From the NCBI GenBank assembly GCA_964450125.1, contig CAYVDO010000115.1, positions 1 to 19,303 on the forward strand: a DNA stretch of 19,303 bases, given 5' to 3'. Numbering within the stretch: position 1 is the stretch's first letter; every line of letters begins with the position of its first letter. Under the pieces are notes generated by a model. That model did no database searches, was not told the DNA's origin, and saw nothing but the letters and a program-made list of their open reading frames with translations. This stretch comes from JADJOY01 sp964450125. Its GTDB lineage: Bacteria; JADJOY01. Made by a program: the position numbers and the translations under genes. Shown here in pieces: positions 7,281 to 14,643 of the stretch.

Positions 7281-8062
7281 GGAAGCTCGGCGAAGCTCGC
7301 GATCTCGAAGTCGGGCTCGGGCAGCTCGGGATCGAGCTCGCGCCCCTTGGCGTTGATCCAGGCCGCGTCCATCCCGGCTTGCTTGGCGCCGAGCACGTCG
7401 GCATCGGGCGTATCGCCGACGAAGAGCGCGTCTCCCGCGGCGATGCCCATGCGCGCCAGTGGTGCCTCGAAGAGCGACGGATGCGGTTTCACCCTCCCCA
7501 CCGCGTCGGACACCACGATGTCCTCGAAGAAGCGCGCGATGTCGAGGCGATCGAGGATCGCGAGGCACGTGGGCGCGTGATCGAAGTTCGAGACCAGCGC
7601 CAACCGATGGCTGGCCGCGAGGCGTACCAGCGCCGCGCCGTGGGAATCGGGCAGCACGGTGCAGCGGGCGAGCAGCGCCATGTGGCAGTCGACTAGCCGA
7701 TCCACGAAGGCGGGCTCACGCGCCGATTCGGGCGCGTCGAGCCGTTCGAGGACACGGTCGAAGCGCACCCGTGACGAGCGCTCGACGAGATCGGCCTCCT
7801 TCTCGGCCTGCATCTCGTTCGACACCTCCACCAGCGTGCGCAGGATGGTTTCGGCGGGAGGATGCGCCCACCGGTCGGCCAGGATCTCGACGAGCACCGG
7901 GACGGTGCTCGGGACGGACCGATCGCCGACGGCGAGCACGGGAAGGCCGCCGCGATCGAAGGTGACGATGGTCTCGAAGAGATCGCAGAGCACCGCCTGG
8001 TAGCGGCGCTGGGCGCGGGTTCGCCGCCCGAGGCGGGCCGTGGTTCGCGAGATGCTGGTCAT
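7265..8062 (-). CDS. HAD-superfamily hydrolase
   Basis: The 265-residue protein is a haloacid dehalogenase-superfamily phosphatase-like hydrolase. The four motifs are present in order: nucleophile Asp27 in VLCDLFETIV (the DxFxT form seen in the 2-haloacid dehalogenase/YjjG-like branch rather than DxDxT), Ser158 in LALVSNFDH, Lys192 in GRVKPHPSLF, and Asp217/Asp222 in FVGDTPDADVLGAKQAG. A helical cap of about 100 residues lies between motifs I and II. About 20 basic residues precede the fold. The substrate cannot be deduced: the branch includes phosphatases of small metabolites and nucleotides. The ATG at 8062 is used; the ribosome binding site is weak. The DHH phosphoesterase gene lies 103 bases upstream on the same strand and may be co-transcribed. 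Confidence 0.88.
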   Translation of the reverse strand: MTSISRTTARLGRRTRAQRRYQAVLCDLFETIVTFDRGGLPVLAVGDRSVPSTVPVLVEILADRWAHPPAETILRTLVEVSNEMQAEKEADLVERSSRVRFDRVLERLDAPESAREPAFVDRLVDCHMALLARCTVLPDSHGAALVRLAASHRLALVSNFDHAPTCLAILDRLDIARFFEDIVVSDAVGRVKPHPSLFEAPLARMGIAAGDALFVGDTPDADVLGAKQAGMDAAWINAKGRELDPELPEPDFEIASFAELPDLLG

Positions 8063-8110
8063 CGTTCCGAGGCAGGCTCACCGCTCACGACGGCGGCGAT
8101 TCCCAGGAAC

Positions 8111-8130
8111 GGGCGGCCTCACGACCGCCC
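8111..8130. other. Short GC hairpin between the HAD and DHH genes
   Basis: GGGCGG (8111-8116) and CCGCCC (8125-8130) form a perfect 6-bp stem with an eight-base loop in the 103-base gap between two minus-strand genes. No T run follows in the minus direction. It may attenuate read-through from the DHH gene or stabilise the mRNA end; evidence is slight. Confidence 0.25.
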
Positions 8131-8165
8131 CTGCGATCCGGGACCGGCGAGCCGCGACGAAAGGC

Positions 8166-9275
8166 TCAAGTCTCGCTGGCCTTGCCGATCGCCTCGCGGA
8201 AGCGCTTGCTCACCAGCTCGCGCGCCAGGCGGCACGTGAGCTCGCGATCGGGATGGGTCGCGAGGTACCCGAGCGGGATCTGGAAGCCGCCCTTGTCCTT
8301 GAGGTTGCCGCCGCCGTAGTAGCGCCCCGTGCTCTCGTCCATGCCGAAGGTCTTCTTGAGGAACGAGTCCGGGTCCACCACCTCACTCGAAGTTCTGAGG
8401 CTGCCGTCGATCGCCTTGCCGTCGACGATGCCGAACACCAGCACCGTGTCGGTTCCGCCGCGGCGCAACAGGAAGTCGGCGGCCTGCGGGATGCCGTCGC
8501 GGTCCTCGCTGCGCACGAAGCCCACGTCGCTCAGCATGTAGTTGTCGTAGATCTGCTTGTTCTCGAGGGCGCGGCGGATGAGCTCCATGATTTCCGGGCT
8601 CAGCGCCTGGCGGCTGATCTTGCGCAGCAGGTCCTTGCTCACCGCCGAGTCGAGGAACATCACCGCGGCCAGATCGAAGCGCGTGGCCTCGATCAGGTTC
8701 TGGGTGTCGGTGCGGATGCCGTGGGCGAGCGCGGTGGCGATCTGGACCTGGATCTCGTCCTTGCGGTCGAGGCCCTTGGGGTGGCGCTGGCGCAGGTACG
8801 AAGCGTAGATCGACGCCGTGGCGCCGACGTCCTCGCGAATGTCCACGAACTCGGCGGGAACGTCGCTGGTGCGCTTGTGGTGGTCCACGAACGCCACGAA
8901 CGCCTTGCCCTTGAGAGCGGCGTCGATGGGCGTGTTGATCTTCTGGGAGTCGACCAGCGAGTAACAAGAGTAGGGCGTGAGATCGAGATCCTCGTGGTGG
9001 AGGGTGAGCTCGATGTCGAGCGTCTTGAGCAGGGCCCGGTTTTCCTGGTGGCTCGGGTCGCGGAACGTCAGGATAGTCGTCTCGATGCCGTGCTCCGCCG
9101 CCAGATAACGGTGGGCCAGCGCCGAGGAAATCCCGTCCGGGTCCGGAAAGCCGCTCAAGATGACCAGCATCTTGCTGCCGGCGTGACGCTTGAGCGCAAC
9201 CTGAAGTTGCCGGGCTCGTTCTTCGTCCAAGGTGGTGATGGCTTCGAGCTGGGGCAGAGTCGCGGAGGCTTCCAT
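8166..9275 (-). CDS. DHH-family phosphoesterase (NrnA-like)
   Basis: The 369-residue protein is a DHH/DHHA1 phosphoesterase of the NrnA-like group, whose members cleave short oligoribonucleotides, pAp or cyclic-dinucleotide products using two metal ions. Metal motifs are seen at Asp45/Asp47 (GFPDPDGISSALAH), Asp109 (SLVDSQ), Asp131-His132-His133 (FVDHHKR) and Asp190 (GIRTDTQ). The C-terminal DHHA1 glycine motif is YYGGGNLKDKGGF (319-331). The residue four before Asp45, usually a metal-binding histidine in NrnA, is Ser41 here. The protein is some 40 residues longer than typical NrnA. I use the ATG at 9275; an in-frame GTG at 9335 would add 20 unmotivated residues. The exact substrate is open. 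Confidence 0.88.
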   Translation of the reverse strand: MEASATLPQLEAITTLDEERARQLQVALKRHAGSKMLVILSGFPDPDGISSALAHRYLAAEHGIETTILTFRDPSHQENRALLKTLDIELTLHHEDLDLTPYSCYSLVDSQKINTPIDAALKGKAFVAFVDHHKRTSDVPAEFVDIREDVGATASIYASYLRQRHPKGLDRKDEIQVQIATALAHGIRTDTQNLIEATRFDLAAVMFLDSAVSKDLLRKISRQALSPEIMELIRRALENKQIYDNYMLSDVGFVRSEDRDGIPQAADFLLRRGGTDTVLVFGIVDGKAIDGSLRTSSEVVDPDSFLKKTFGMDESTGRYYGGGNLKDKGGFQIPLGYLATHPDRELTCRLARELVSKRFREAIGKASET

Positions 9276-9568
9276 GGGAGGCTGGATCTCCGTCCGCTCA
9301 CCGGGACCTGAGCACTGCCTTCGACCGCCTGCCACCCAACATTCGCATCAGCGCCACCCATGGCGCCGCAAGAACGTGCGGTCCGGGTTTGCCATGTGAG
9401 CTTACGCCGCGGGCCCCGATGGCTGCCTTGGGCGCTCGCACACGCATTCGGCGTGCGCCGGCCCACTCGGGACCCCCGGTTGGCGTCCGGGGTGAGGGCC
9501 AGCATACCCGAGCCCCCCCGAGGCGAGCCAGCAAATCCTCAGCTCGCGCCGCGCCGCGTCACGGGTGG
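9276..9568. other. Intergenic region upstream of the DHH gene
   Basis: About 290 bases without a gene. It presumably carries the promoter of the minus-strand DHH gene. A TATGCT box reads on the minus strand at 9506-9501, but the nearest -35-like TTGCTG (9534-9529) is 22 bases away, which is too far for a standard sigma-70 site. GCGCCA 9351-9356 and TGGCGC 9361-9366 form a small hairpin. Open frames here are shadows without motifs. Confidence 0.4.
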
Positions 9569-10072
9569 TCAGCGCAGGCGCTTGATCGCGGTCTCGGCGG
9601 CGGTGCGCAGCTTTCCGTCCGGGGTGGTTTGGCCGGTGATGCCGATGCTGAGCCCCACCCGTCCCGCGAGAACCCGCAGCTTGTTGTACATGCCGCCTTC
9701 CCAGAACGCGGCGTCGCCGAGGCCGGTCACCTCCACGGGTGTGACGTTCATCTGCGTGACCGCCTGGGTCTTCTCGAGCTCGAAGGCGCTGCGGGCCGAC
9801 GTGGCGTCGCTGGCGGCGATGACCACGATGCTCACCCGTTCCATTCCCTCGATGGCGCGGTAGGTGCAGCTCGTCACCGCGTAGGTCGCCGCGCCTTCGA
9901 GAGGATGGTCGGGGTCGCGGACCTGCTTGCCGAGAAGTTGCTCGGCCTCGGCCTTGGTCACGAGCGAGCAGGCGTCCACGGGCTTCGGCTCGTCGGCGGC
10001 GAGGCACCGCGTGGCGGGAACGCTCGCGAGCAAGGCCGCGACCGCGAGGAACGGACGCGGGAGCAGCGGCAT
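9569..10072 (-). CDS. Small exported protein, resembles DUF3558-type proteins
   Basis: The 167-residue product begins with a signal peptide (MPLLPRPFLAVAALLASVPA, cleavage likely after TRCLA), so it is probably periplasmic or secreted. Cys23 does not sit in a proper lipobox. The mature part opens with PVDACSLVTKAEAEQLLGKQV and has Cys35 and Cys69 (TSCTY), which could form a disulfide. This pattern of 'CxLVTxxEAExxLG' followed by a later Cys is seen in DUF3558-like small exported proteins of unknown function. The start is the ATG at 10072; a longer open frame continues upstream into the divergent fni gene and has no support. It is divergent from the mevalonate operon with 141 bases between starts. 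Confidence 0.75.
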   Translation of the reverse strand: MPLLPRPFLAVAALLASVPATRCLAADEPKPVDACSLVTKAEAEQLLGKQVRDPDHPLEGAATYAVTSCTYRAIEGMERVSIVVIAASDATSARSAFELEKTQAVTQMNVTPVEVTGLGDAAFWEGGMYNKLRVLAGRVGLSIGITGQTTPDGKLRTAAETAIKRLR

Positions 10073-10165
10073 GACGGGATCCGAAGGTGCGACGAATGAA
10101 CGAGCGAACGGCGTGCGATCGCCCGCTCGCCGACGAGCGAGCACCGGCAGCGCCGCGAGACGGTT

Positions 10166-10171
10166 TATGCT
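10166..10171 (+). promoter_or_regulatory. Possible -10 box of the mevalonate operon
   Basis: TATGCT followed by AA lies 43 bases upstream of the fni ATG in the divergent intergenic region and is the most AT-rich short stretch there. No good -35 hexamer is seen 17 bases upstream, so this is a weak call resting on the box and its position. Confidence 0.35.
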
Positions 10172-10213
10172 AACGGCCCGTGCCCGGCGAGCTGCGCCGA
10201 GCCTCACGACCCG

Positions 10214-11353
10214 ATGGCCACGCGACGCTCGCCACTGACACGATCGAAGCTGCGCAGAGGGTCGCAGCCGCGCGCGCGCAAGCGACTCGCGCCGCGCGAG
10301 CCGCCAACGCCGCTCACGGCGAGCCGCAAGGACAGCCACATCGAGGTGGTGCTCCGCGAAGACGTGGCGCACAAGACCGTCTCGAACGGCTTCGAGCGCT
10401 ACCGCTTCGATCACGAGGCGCTACCCGAGATGGATCTCGCCGAGGTCGAGCTCTCGATCGAGCTCCTGGGCAAGCGACTCGCGGCGCCGCTGGTCATCGG
10501 TGCCATGACCGGCGGCACCGAGCGCAGCCAGCGCATCAATCGCCACCTCGCCGCAGCCGCGCAAGCGGAGGGCGTGGCGCTGGCCCTCGGCTCGGCGCGC
10601 ACGGTGCTCGAAGATGTGGCGCGTGCGCGCACGTACGCCGTTCGCGACTTGGCGCCCGACGTCCTGCTCTTCGCGAATCTCGGCGCTGTGCAGCTTCGCC
10701 TCGGAGTGACGCCCGACGATTGCCGGCGGCTGGTCGAGCTGCTCGCCGCCGACGCGTTGTTTCTTCATCTGAACCCACTCCAAGAGGTGGTGCAGCCCGA
10801 AGGCGACACCACGTTCGGCGGGCTGGTCGAGCGAATCACCGCGGTTGCGCGTGCGCTCACGCCCACGCCGGTGCTGGTCAAGGAGGTGGGCGCGGGCATT
10901 TCCGCCGCCAGCGCCAGGCGGCTTCGCGACACCGGCATCGCGGGGATCGAGGTTGCGGGCGCCGGCGGCACCTCGTGGGCGCTCATCGAGAGTCATCGCA
11001 GCGGCAACCCGGAAAAGGCACACCTCGGCCGTGTGTTCGCCGACTGGGGGATCCCCACGGCGGAGAGCCTCGTCGAGGTACGCCGCGCATGCCCGGCGCT
11101 GACGGTGATCGCCTCGGGCGGGATCCGCGACGGCATCGAATCGGCGAAGGCCTTGGCGCTGGGCGCCAATGCGGTCGCCGCCGCGTATCCGTTCCTCGCT
11201 GCCGCCGAGACGTCGGCCGAAGCGGTGGCCGCGCGCATCCGGCTCTTTCGCGAGGAGATCCGCACCGCGTGCTTCCTGACCGGCTCACGCTCGGTGGCCG
11301 CGCTCAGGAATGCCTCGCTCCGCCGCTTGGGCAACGACGAGGGCGCATCGTGA
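10214..11353 (+). CDS. fni: Type 2 isopentenyl-diphosphate delta-isomerase
   Basis: The 379-residue protein is the FMN- and NAD(P)H-dependent type 2 isomerase (Fni/IDI-2) interconverting isopentenyl and dimethylallyl diphosphate, the last step shared with downstream isoprenoid synthesis. Signatures are SRKDSHIE (38-44), IGAMTGGTE (95-103), HLNPLQEVVQPEGD with Gln190 and Glu191 of the active site, VKEVGAGIS (222-230), GAGGTSWA, and the FMN phosphate loop SGGIRDGIES (301-310). The family normally starts just before the RKDxH motif; here some 36 basic residues precede it. The only upstream in-frame ATG-type start found is at 10214, and no clear ribosome binding site precedes it, so the N-terminus is uncertain. 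It is the first gene of the operon, and its TGA overlaps the GTG start of mvaA. Confidence 0.94.
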   Translation: MATRRSPLTRSKLRRGSQPRARKRLAPREPPTPLTASRKDSHIEVVLREDVAHKTVSNGFERYRFDHEALPEMDLAEVELSIELLGKRLAAPLVIGAMTGGTERSQRINRHLAAAAQAEGVALALGSARTVLEDVARARTYAVRDLAPDVLLFANLGAVQLRLGVTPDDCRRLVELLAADALFLHLNPLQEVVQPEGDTTFGGLVERITAVARALTPTPVLVKEVGAGISAASARRLRDTGIAGIEVAGAGGTSWALIESHRSGNPEKAHLGRVFADWGIPTAESLVEVRRACPALTVIASGGIRDGIESAKALALGANAVAAAYPFLAAAETSAEAVAARIRLFREEIRTACFLTGSRSVAALRNASLRRLGNDEGAS

Positions 11354-12657
11354 GACGCGAGCAGGGCGCCGTCGAGACCTCGCGACTCAGTGGCTTCTAC
11401 AAGCTCGACGTGCGTTCGCGCGTCGAGGAGGTCGCACGCCTCGCCGGCCTCGACCACGGCGACCGCTGCGCGCTCCTCGAGATGGCGGGATTCGGGCTCA
11501 GCGAAGCCGACCACATGATCGAGAACGTGATCGGCATCCTGCCGCTGCCGATCGGCATCGCCGCCAACTTCAAGATCGACGGCGTCGATCGCCTGGTACC
11601 GATGGCCATCGAGGAGCCGTCGGTGGTGGCTGCGGCCAGCAACTCGGCGCGACGCATGCGCCACGGTCGCGGCATCCGCACCTGGGCCAGCGAACCGATC
11701 ATGATCTCGCAGATCCAGCTCACCGAGGTGCCCGACATGGACACCGCGGTCGCAGCGGTGATGAGCGCCAAGGATGAGCTGCTCGCGACGGCCAACGAGG
11801 GGCACGATCGCCTGCGCGCCGCAGGGGGCGGCACCCGTGACCTCGAATGCCGCGTGCTCTCCGACACCCGCGTGGGCCCGATGCTGATCGTGCACCTCCT
11901 GGTGGACGTCCGGGACGCGATGGGCGCCAACGCGGTGAACGGCATGGCCGAGGCCATCGCACCCCGGCTCGAATCACTCACCGGCGCTCAGAGCTGCCTC
12001 AAGATCCTCTCGAACTACACCACCGAGCGGCGGGTGCGTGCGGCGGTCGAGATGAGCGCGGACGAGATCGCCACCGACGTGGCCGCCGCCGTCGAGGTCG
12101 CCACCGAGGTGGAGAAGGCTTCGGCGCTCGCCGAGGCCGACCCGTATCGCGCCGCCACCCACAACAAGGGCATCTTGAACGGCATCGACGCGGTGCTGAT
12201 CGCGACGGGGCAAGACTTCCGTGCCGTGGAGGCTGGCGCCCACGCGTGGGCGTCACGAAACGGGCGTTACACGGCGCTGGCGACGTGGACACGCACCACA
12301 GCCAACGGTGTGCGCGGCGAGCTCGAGCTGCCGCTCTCGGTGGGAATCGTGGGTGGGATCACGAAGGTCCACCCGGTGGTGAAGGTGGCGCTCAAGATCC
12401 TCGGCGTGCAGTCGGCGTCTGATCTGGCGCGCGTCGCCGCGGCGGCGGGGTTGGCGCAGAACTTCGGCGCACTGCACGCGCTCGCCACTGAGGGCATTCA
12501 GCGCGGTCACATGTCGCTGCACGCACGCAACATCGCCGCGGTTGCGGGAGCAGGGCCTCACGAGATCGCCGACGTGGCGCGAGCGATCGTCGCTGCGGGT
12601 GCGGTCAACGAGGGCGCCGCGAGGGCGGCGCTCGCCGAGCTGCGGGCGCAACGGTGA
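11350..12657 (+). CDS. mvaA: Class II hydroxymethylglutaryl-CoA reductase
   Basis: The 435-residue protein is a class II HMG-CoA reductase, interconverting HMG-CoA and mevalonate. Conserved features are ENVIGILPLPIGIA with catalytic Glu58, the substrate motif DAMGANAVN (189-197), Lys273 in THNKGILNGIDAV, Asp289 in GQDFRAVEAGAHAW and His387 in EGIQRGHMSLHARNIA. It lacks the membrane anchor of eukaryotic class I enzymes, and its length fits class II (about 430). I chose the GTG at 11350: it overlaps the fni stop as GTGA, and GAGGG at 11339-11343 lies six bases upstream. The frame remains open far upstream through fni, which is a by-product of base composition. Class II enzymes may run in either direction; placement with mevalonate kinase argues for biosynthesis. 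Confidence 0.95.
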   Translation: MRREQGAVETSRLSGFYKLDVRSRVEEVARLAGLDHGDRCALLEMAGFGLSEADHMIENVIGILPLPIGIAANFKIDGVDRLVPMAIEEPSVVAAASNSARRMRHGRGIRTWASEPIMISQIQLTEVPDMDTAVAAVMSAKDELLATANEGHDRLRAAGGGTRDLECRVLSDTRVGPMLIVHLLVDVRDAMGANAVNGMAEAIAPRLESLTGAQSCLKILSNYTTERRVRAAVEMSADEIATDVAAAVEVATEVEKASALAEADPYRAATHNKGILNGIDAVLIATGQDFRAVEAGAHAWASRNGRYTALATWTRTTANGVRGELELPLSVGIVGGITKVHPVVKVALKILGVQSASDLARVAAAAGLAQNFGALHALATEGIQRGHMSLHARNIAAVAGAGPHEIADVARAIVAAGAVNEGAARAALAELRAQR

Positions 12658-13580
12658 TCGGCCACGGTCGTGCTCCGGGAAAGGTGATCCTCGCGGGGGA
12701 GCATTTCGTGGTCCACGGCGCGCCGGCGATCGCGCTGCCTGTGCGGGCGGTGTCGAAGGAGATCGAGATCGAGGCCGACCTCGATCCCTACGACCACTCC
12801 CTCGAGCTCGCGATCGTCGATCCCCACCCCGAGCACGAGACGCTCCAGCAGATGCTGATCCAGCTATTGGAGGCGCTCTCGATCCCGAGCACCGGCGAGA
12901 TCCACGTCACGGTCCGCTCCACGCTGGCGCCGGGTGCCCATTTGGGTTCGAGTGCCGCGCTCGCAGTGGCGCTGGTGCGCGCGGTGCTGGATTTCCGCGG
13001 CCTCGAATACCCGGACGAGGACGTGGCCGCGCTCGCGTTCGACCTCGAACGCATCGTCCACAAGAACCCATCGGGGATCGACAACACGGTCGTGGCCCTC
13101 GATCGCCCGATCTGGTTCCGCAAGGGTGCGCCTGCCGAACCGATCGCGTGTGCGATGGACGCGACGCTGTTGCTGGCCGACACGGGCGTGGTCTCGAGCA
13201 CCGCCGAGGTGGTCGCGCGAGTCGGCGAGTTCCGGGTGAGCCAGAGCGAGCGCTTCGCCGGGATCCTGGCCCGCGCCGAGGCGAATGCCGCGCGCCTGCG
13301 CGAAGCGCTCGCACACGGCGACGCAAGCACGGCGGGCGCGTGTTTGAACGAGAATCAGGCGCTCTTGGCCGAGATCGGCACCAGCTCTCCCGAGCTGGAT
13401 GCGCTCATCGCCGCCGCACGCGGCGCCGGGGCGCTCGGCGCCAAGCTCACCGGCGGTGGTGGCGGCGGCAACGCCATCGCGCTCTGCACCCCGCGTAACC
13501 TCGACGCCGTCCGCACCGCGCTCGTCGCCGCTGGCGCCGAGAGGCTGATCGAGGTGCCGTTCAGCCGTGGTTCCACCTGA
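12654..13580 (+). CDS. mvaK1: Mevalonate kinase
   Basis: The 308-residue GHMP kinase phosphorylates mevalonate to 5-phosphomevalonate. The three family motifs are present: APGKVILAGEHFVVHG (7-22, Lys10), the phosphate loop LAPGAHLGSSAALA (91-104) and KLTGGGGGGNAIAL (264-277). The catalytic base is likely Asp143 in NPSGIDNTV. The loop has His where most members have Gly (GAGLGSS becomes GAHLGSS). The opening 'RAPGKVILAGEHxVVHG' is that of mevalonate kinase rather than the phospho- or homoserine kinases. It starts at a GTG overlapping the mvaA stop as GTGA and is followed after six bases by mvaD. Confidence 0.93.
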   Translation: MIGHGRAPGKVILAGEHFVVHGAPAIALPVRAVSKEIEIEADLDPYDHSLELAIVDPHPEHETLQQMLIQLLEALSIPSTGEIHVTVRSTLAPGAHLGSSAALAVALVRAVLDFRGLEYPDEDVAALAFDLERIVHKNPSGIDNTVVALDRPIWFRKGAPAEPIACAMDATLLLADTGVVSSTAEVVARVGEFRVSQSERFAGILARAEANAARLREALAHGDASTAGACLNENQALLAEIGTSSPELDALIAAARGAGALGAKLTGGGGGGNAIALCTPRNLDAVRTALVAAGAERLIEVPFSRGST

Positions 13581-13586
13581 GTCGAC

Positions 13587-14582
13587 ATGCACGCCACCGC
13601 CGTCGCGCATCCGAACATCGCGCTCGTGAAGTACTGGGGAAAGCGCGATCCCGTGCTCAATCTGCCGCGCGAAGGCAGCCTGTCGCTGACGCTCGCCGGC
13701 ATGGAGTCGCGCACGACGGTGCGGTTCGATCGGACCCTGGCTCGCGACCAGCTCGTGCTCGACGGCGCGACCGCGCCCGAGGCTTCGTTGCGGAAGGCGG
13801 TACGCATCCTCGACGAAGCTCGCCGGCGCAGCAGCGGGCGCCTGACGGGAACGTATGCGCACGTGGAGAGCCGTAACGACTTCCCCACTGGCGCAGGGCT
13901 GGCGTCGAGCGCCAGTGGCTTCGCGGCGCTCGCGTGCGCAGCGGCAGCCGCCGCCGATCTCGCGCTGGAGCCGAACGAGCTCTCGGTCCTCGCTCGCCTC
14001 GGCTCGGGCTCGGCGTGCCGCTCGGTCTTGGGCGGCTTCGTCGAGTGGCAGCGCGGCGAGCGCGCGGACGGCCTCGACTCGCACGCGGTCGAGGTCGCGC
14101 CGCCCTCTCACTGGGACGTGGTGATGCTGGTCGCGGTCGTCGCCGAGGGCCCAAAAGCCGTGGCGTCCACGGAGGGAATGGAGCGAACGCGCGCCACCTC
14201 GCCCTTCTACGAGCCTTTCCTGGCTTCCATTCCCGGCGACCTGGAGCGAGCGCGAGAAGCGGTGCTGGCACGCGATCTCGCAGCGCTCGGCGTGGTCATG
14301 GAGCGCAACTGCCTACGCATGCACGCCGCGATGCTCGGCGCCGAGCCAGCGCTCGTCTACCTACGCGGCGCTTCGCTCGTCGTCACCGAGCGCGTCCGCA
14401 AGCTGCGGCACGACGGCACTCCGGCGTATTTCACGATCGATGCGGGTCCGAACGTGAAGGTGCTCTGCGATTCCGGCAACGCCAGCGCCGTGGCCGACGC
14501 GCTCGACGACGTTTCCGGAGTGGTGCGCGTCATCCGCGCCGTGCCCGGGCTGGCAGCGCGCGTCGTCGAGCGAGACGACTGA
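13587..14582 (+). CDS. mvaD: Diphosphomevalonate decarboxylase
   Basis: The 331-residue GHMP-fold enzyme uses ATP to convert 5-diphosphomevalonate to isopentenyl diphosphate, CO2, ADP and phosphate. Diagnostic stretches are AHPNIALVKYWGKRD (7-21, Lys18), DFPTGAGLASSASGFAAL (98-115), GSGSACRSVLGGFVEW (139-154, Arg144) and YFTIDAGPNVKVL (281-293), with Asp285 as the catalytic aspartate. These separate it from the archaeal-type phosphomevalonate decarboxylase in that the classic Asp is retained. The ATG at 13587 is six bases after the mvaK1 stop. Together with mvaK2 downstream it makes the pathway the classical eukaryote-type mevalonate route. Confidence 0.95.
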   Translation: MHATAVAHPNIALVKYWGKRDPVLNLPREGSLSLTLAGMESRTTVRFDRTLARDQLVLDGATAPEASLRKAVRILDEARRRSSGRLTGTYAHVESRNDFPTGAGLASSASGFAALACAAAAAADLALEPNELSVLARLGSGSACRSVLGGFVEWQRGERADGLDSHAVEVAPPSHWDVVMLVAVVAEGPKAVASTEGMERTRATSPFYEPFLASIPGDLERAREAVLARDLAALGVVMERNCLRMHAAMLGAEPALVYLRGASLVVTERVRKLRHDGTPAYFTIDAGPNVKVLCDSGNASAVADALDDVSGVVRVIRAVPGLAARVVERDD

Positions 14583-14643
14583 CGCCACGAGCGACGCCCC
14601 GGCCACACCTCCGCGCACACCAGCCATCCACAGGAACTCCTCC

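Noticed and set aside
9501..9534. A sigma-70 promoter for the DHH gene on the minus strand
   Set aside because: TATGCT is present, but the nearest -35-like hexamer is 22 bases away, and the distance to the ATG is over 220 bases.
10180..12657. An 825-codon open frame that would fuse a long N-terminal region to HMG-CoA reductase
   Set aside because: The first 390 codons run through fni in another frame and give Arg-rich, motif-free sequence; the reductase begins at the GTG at 11350.
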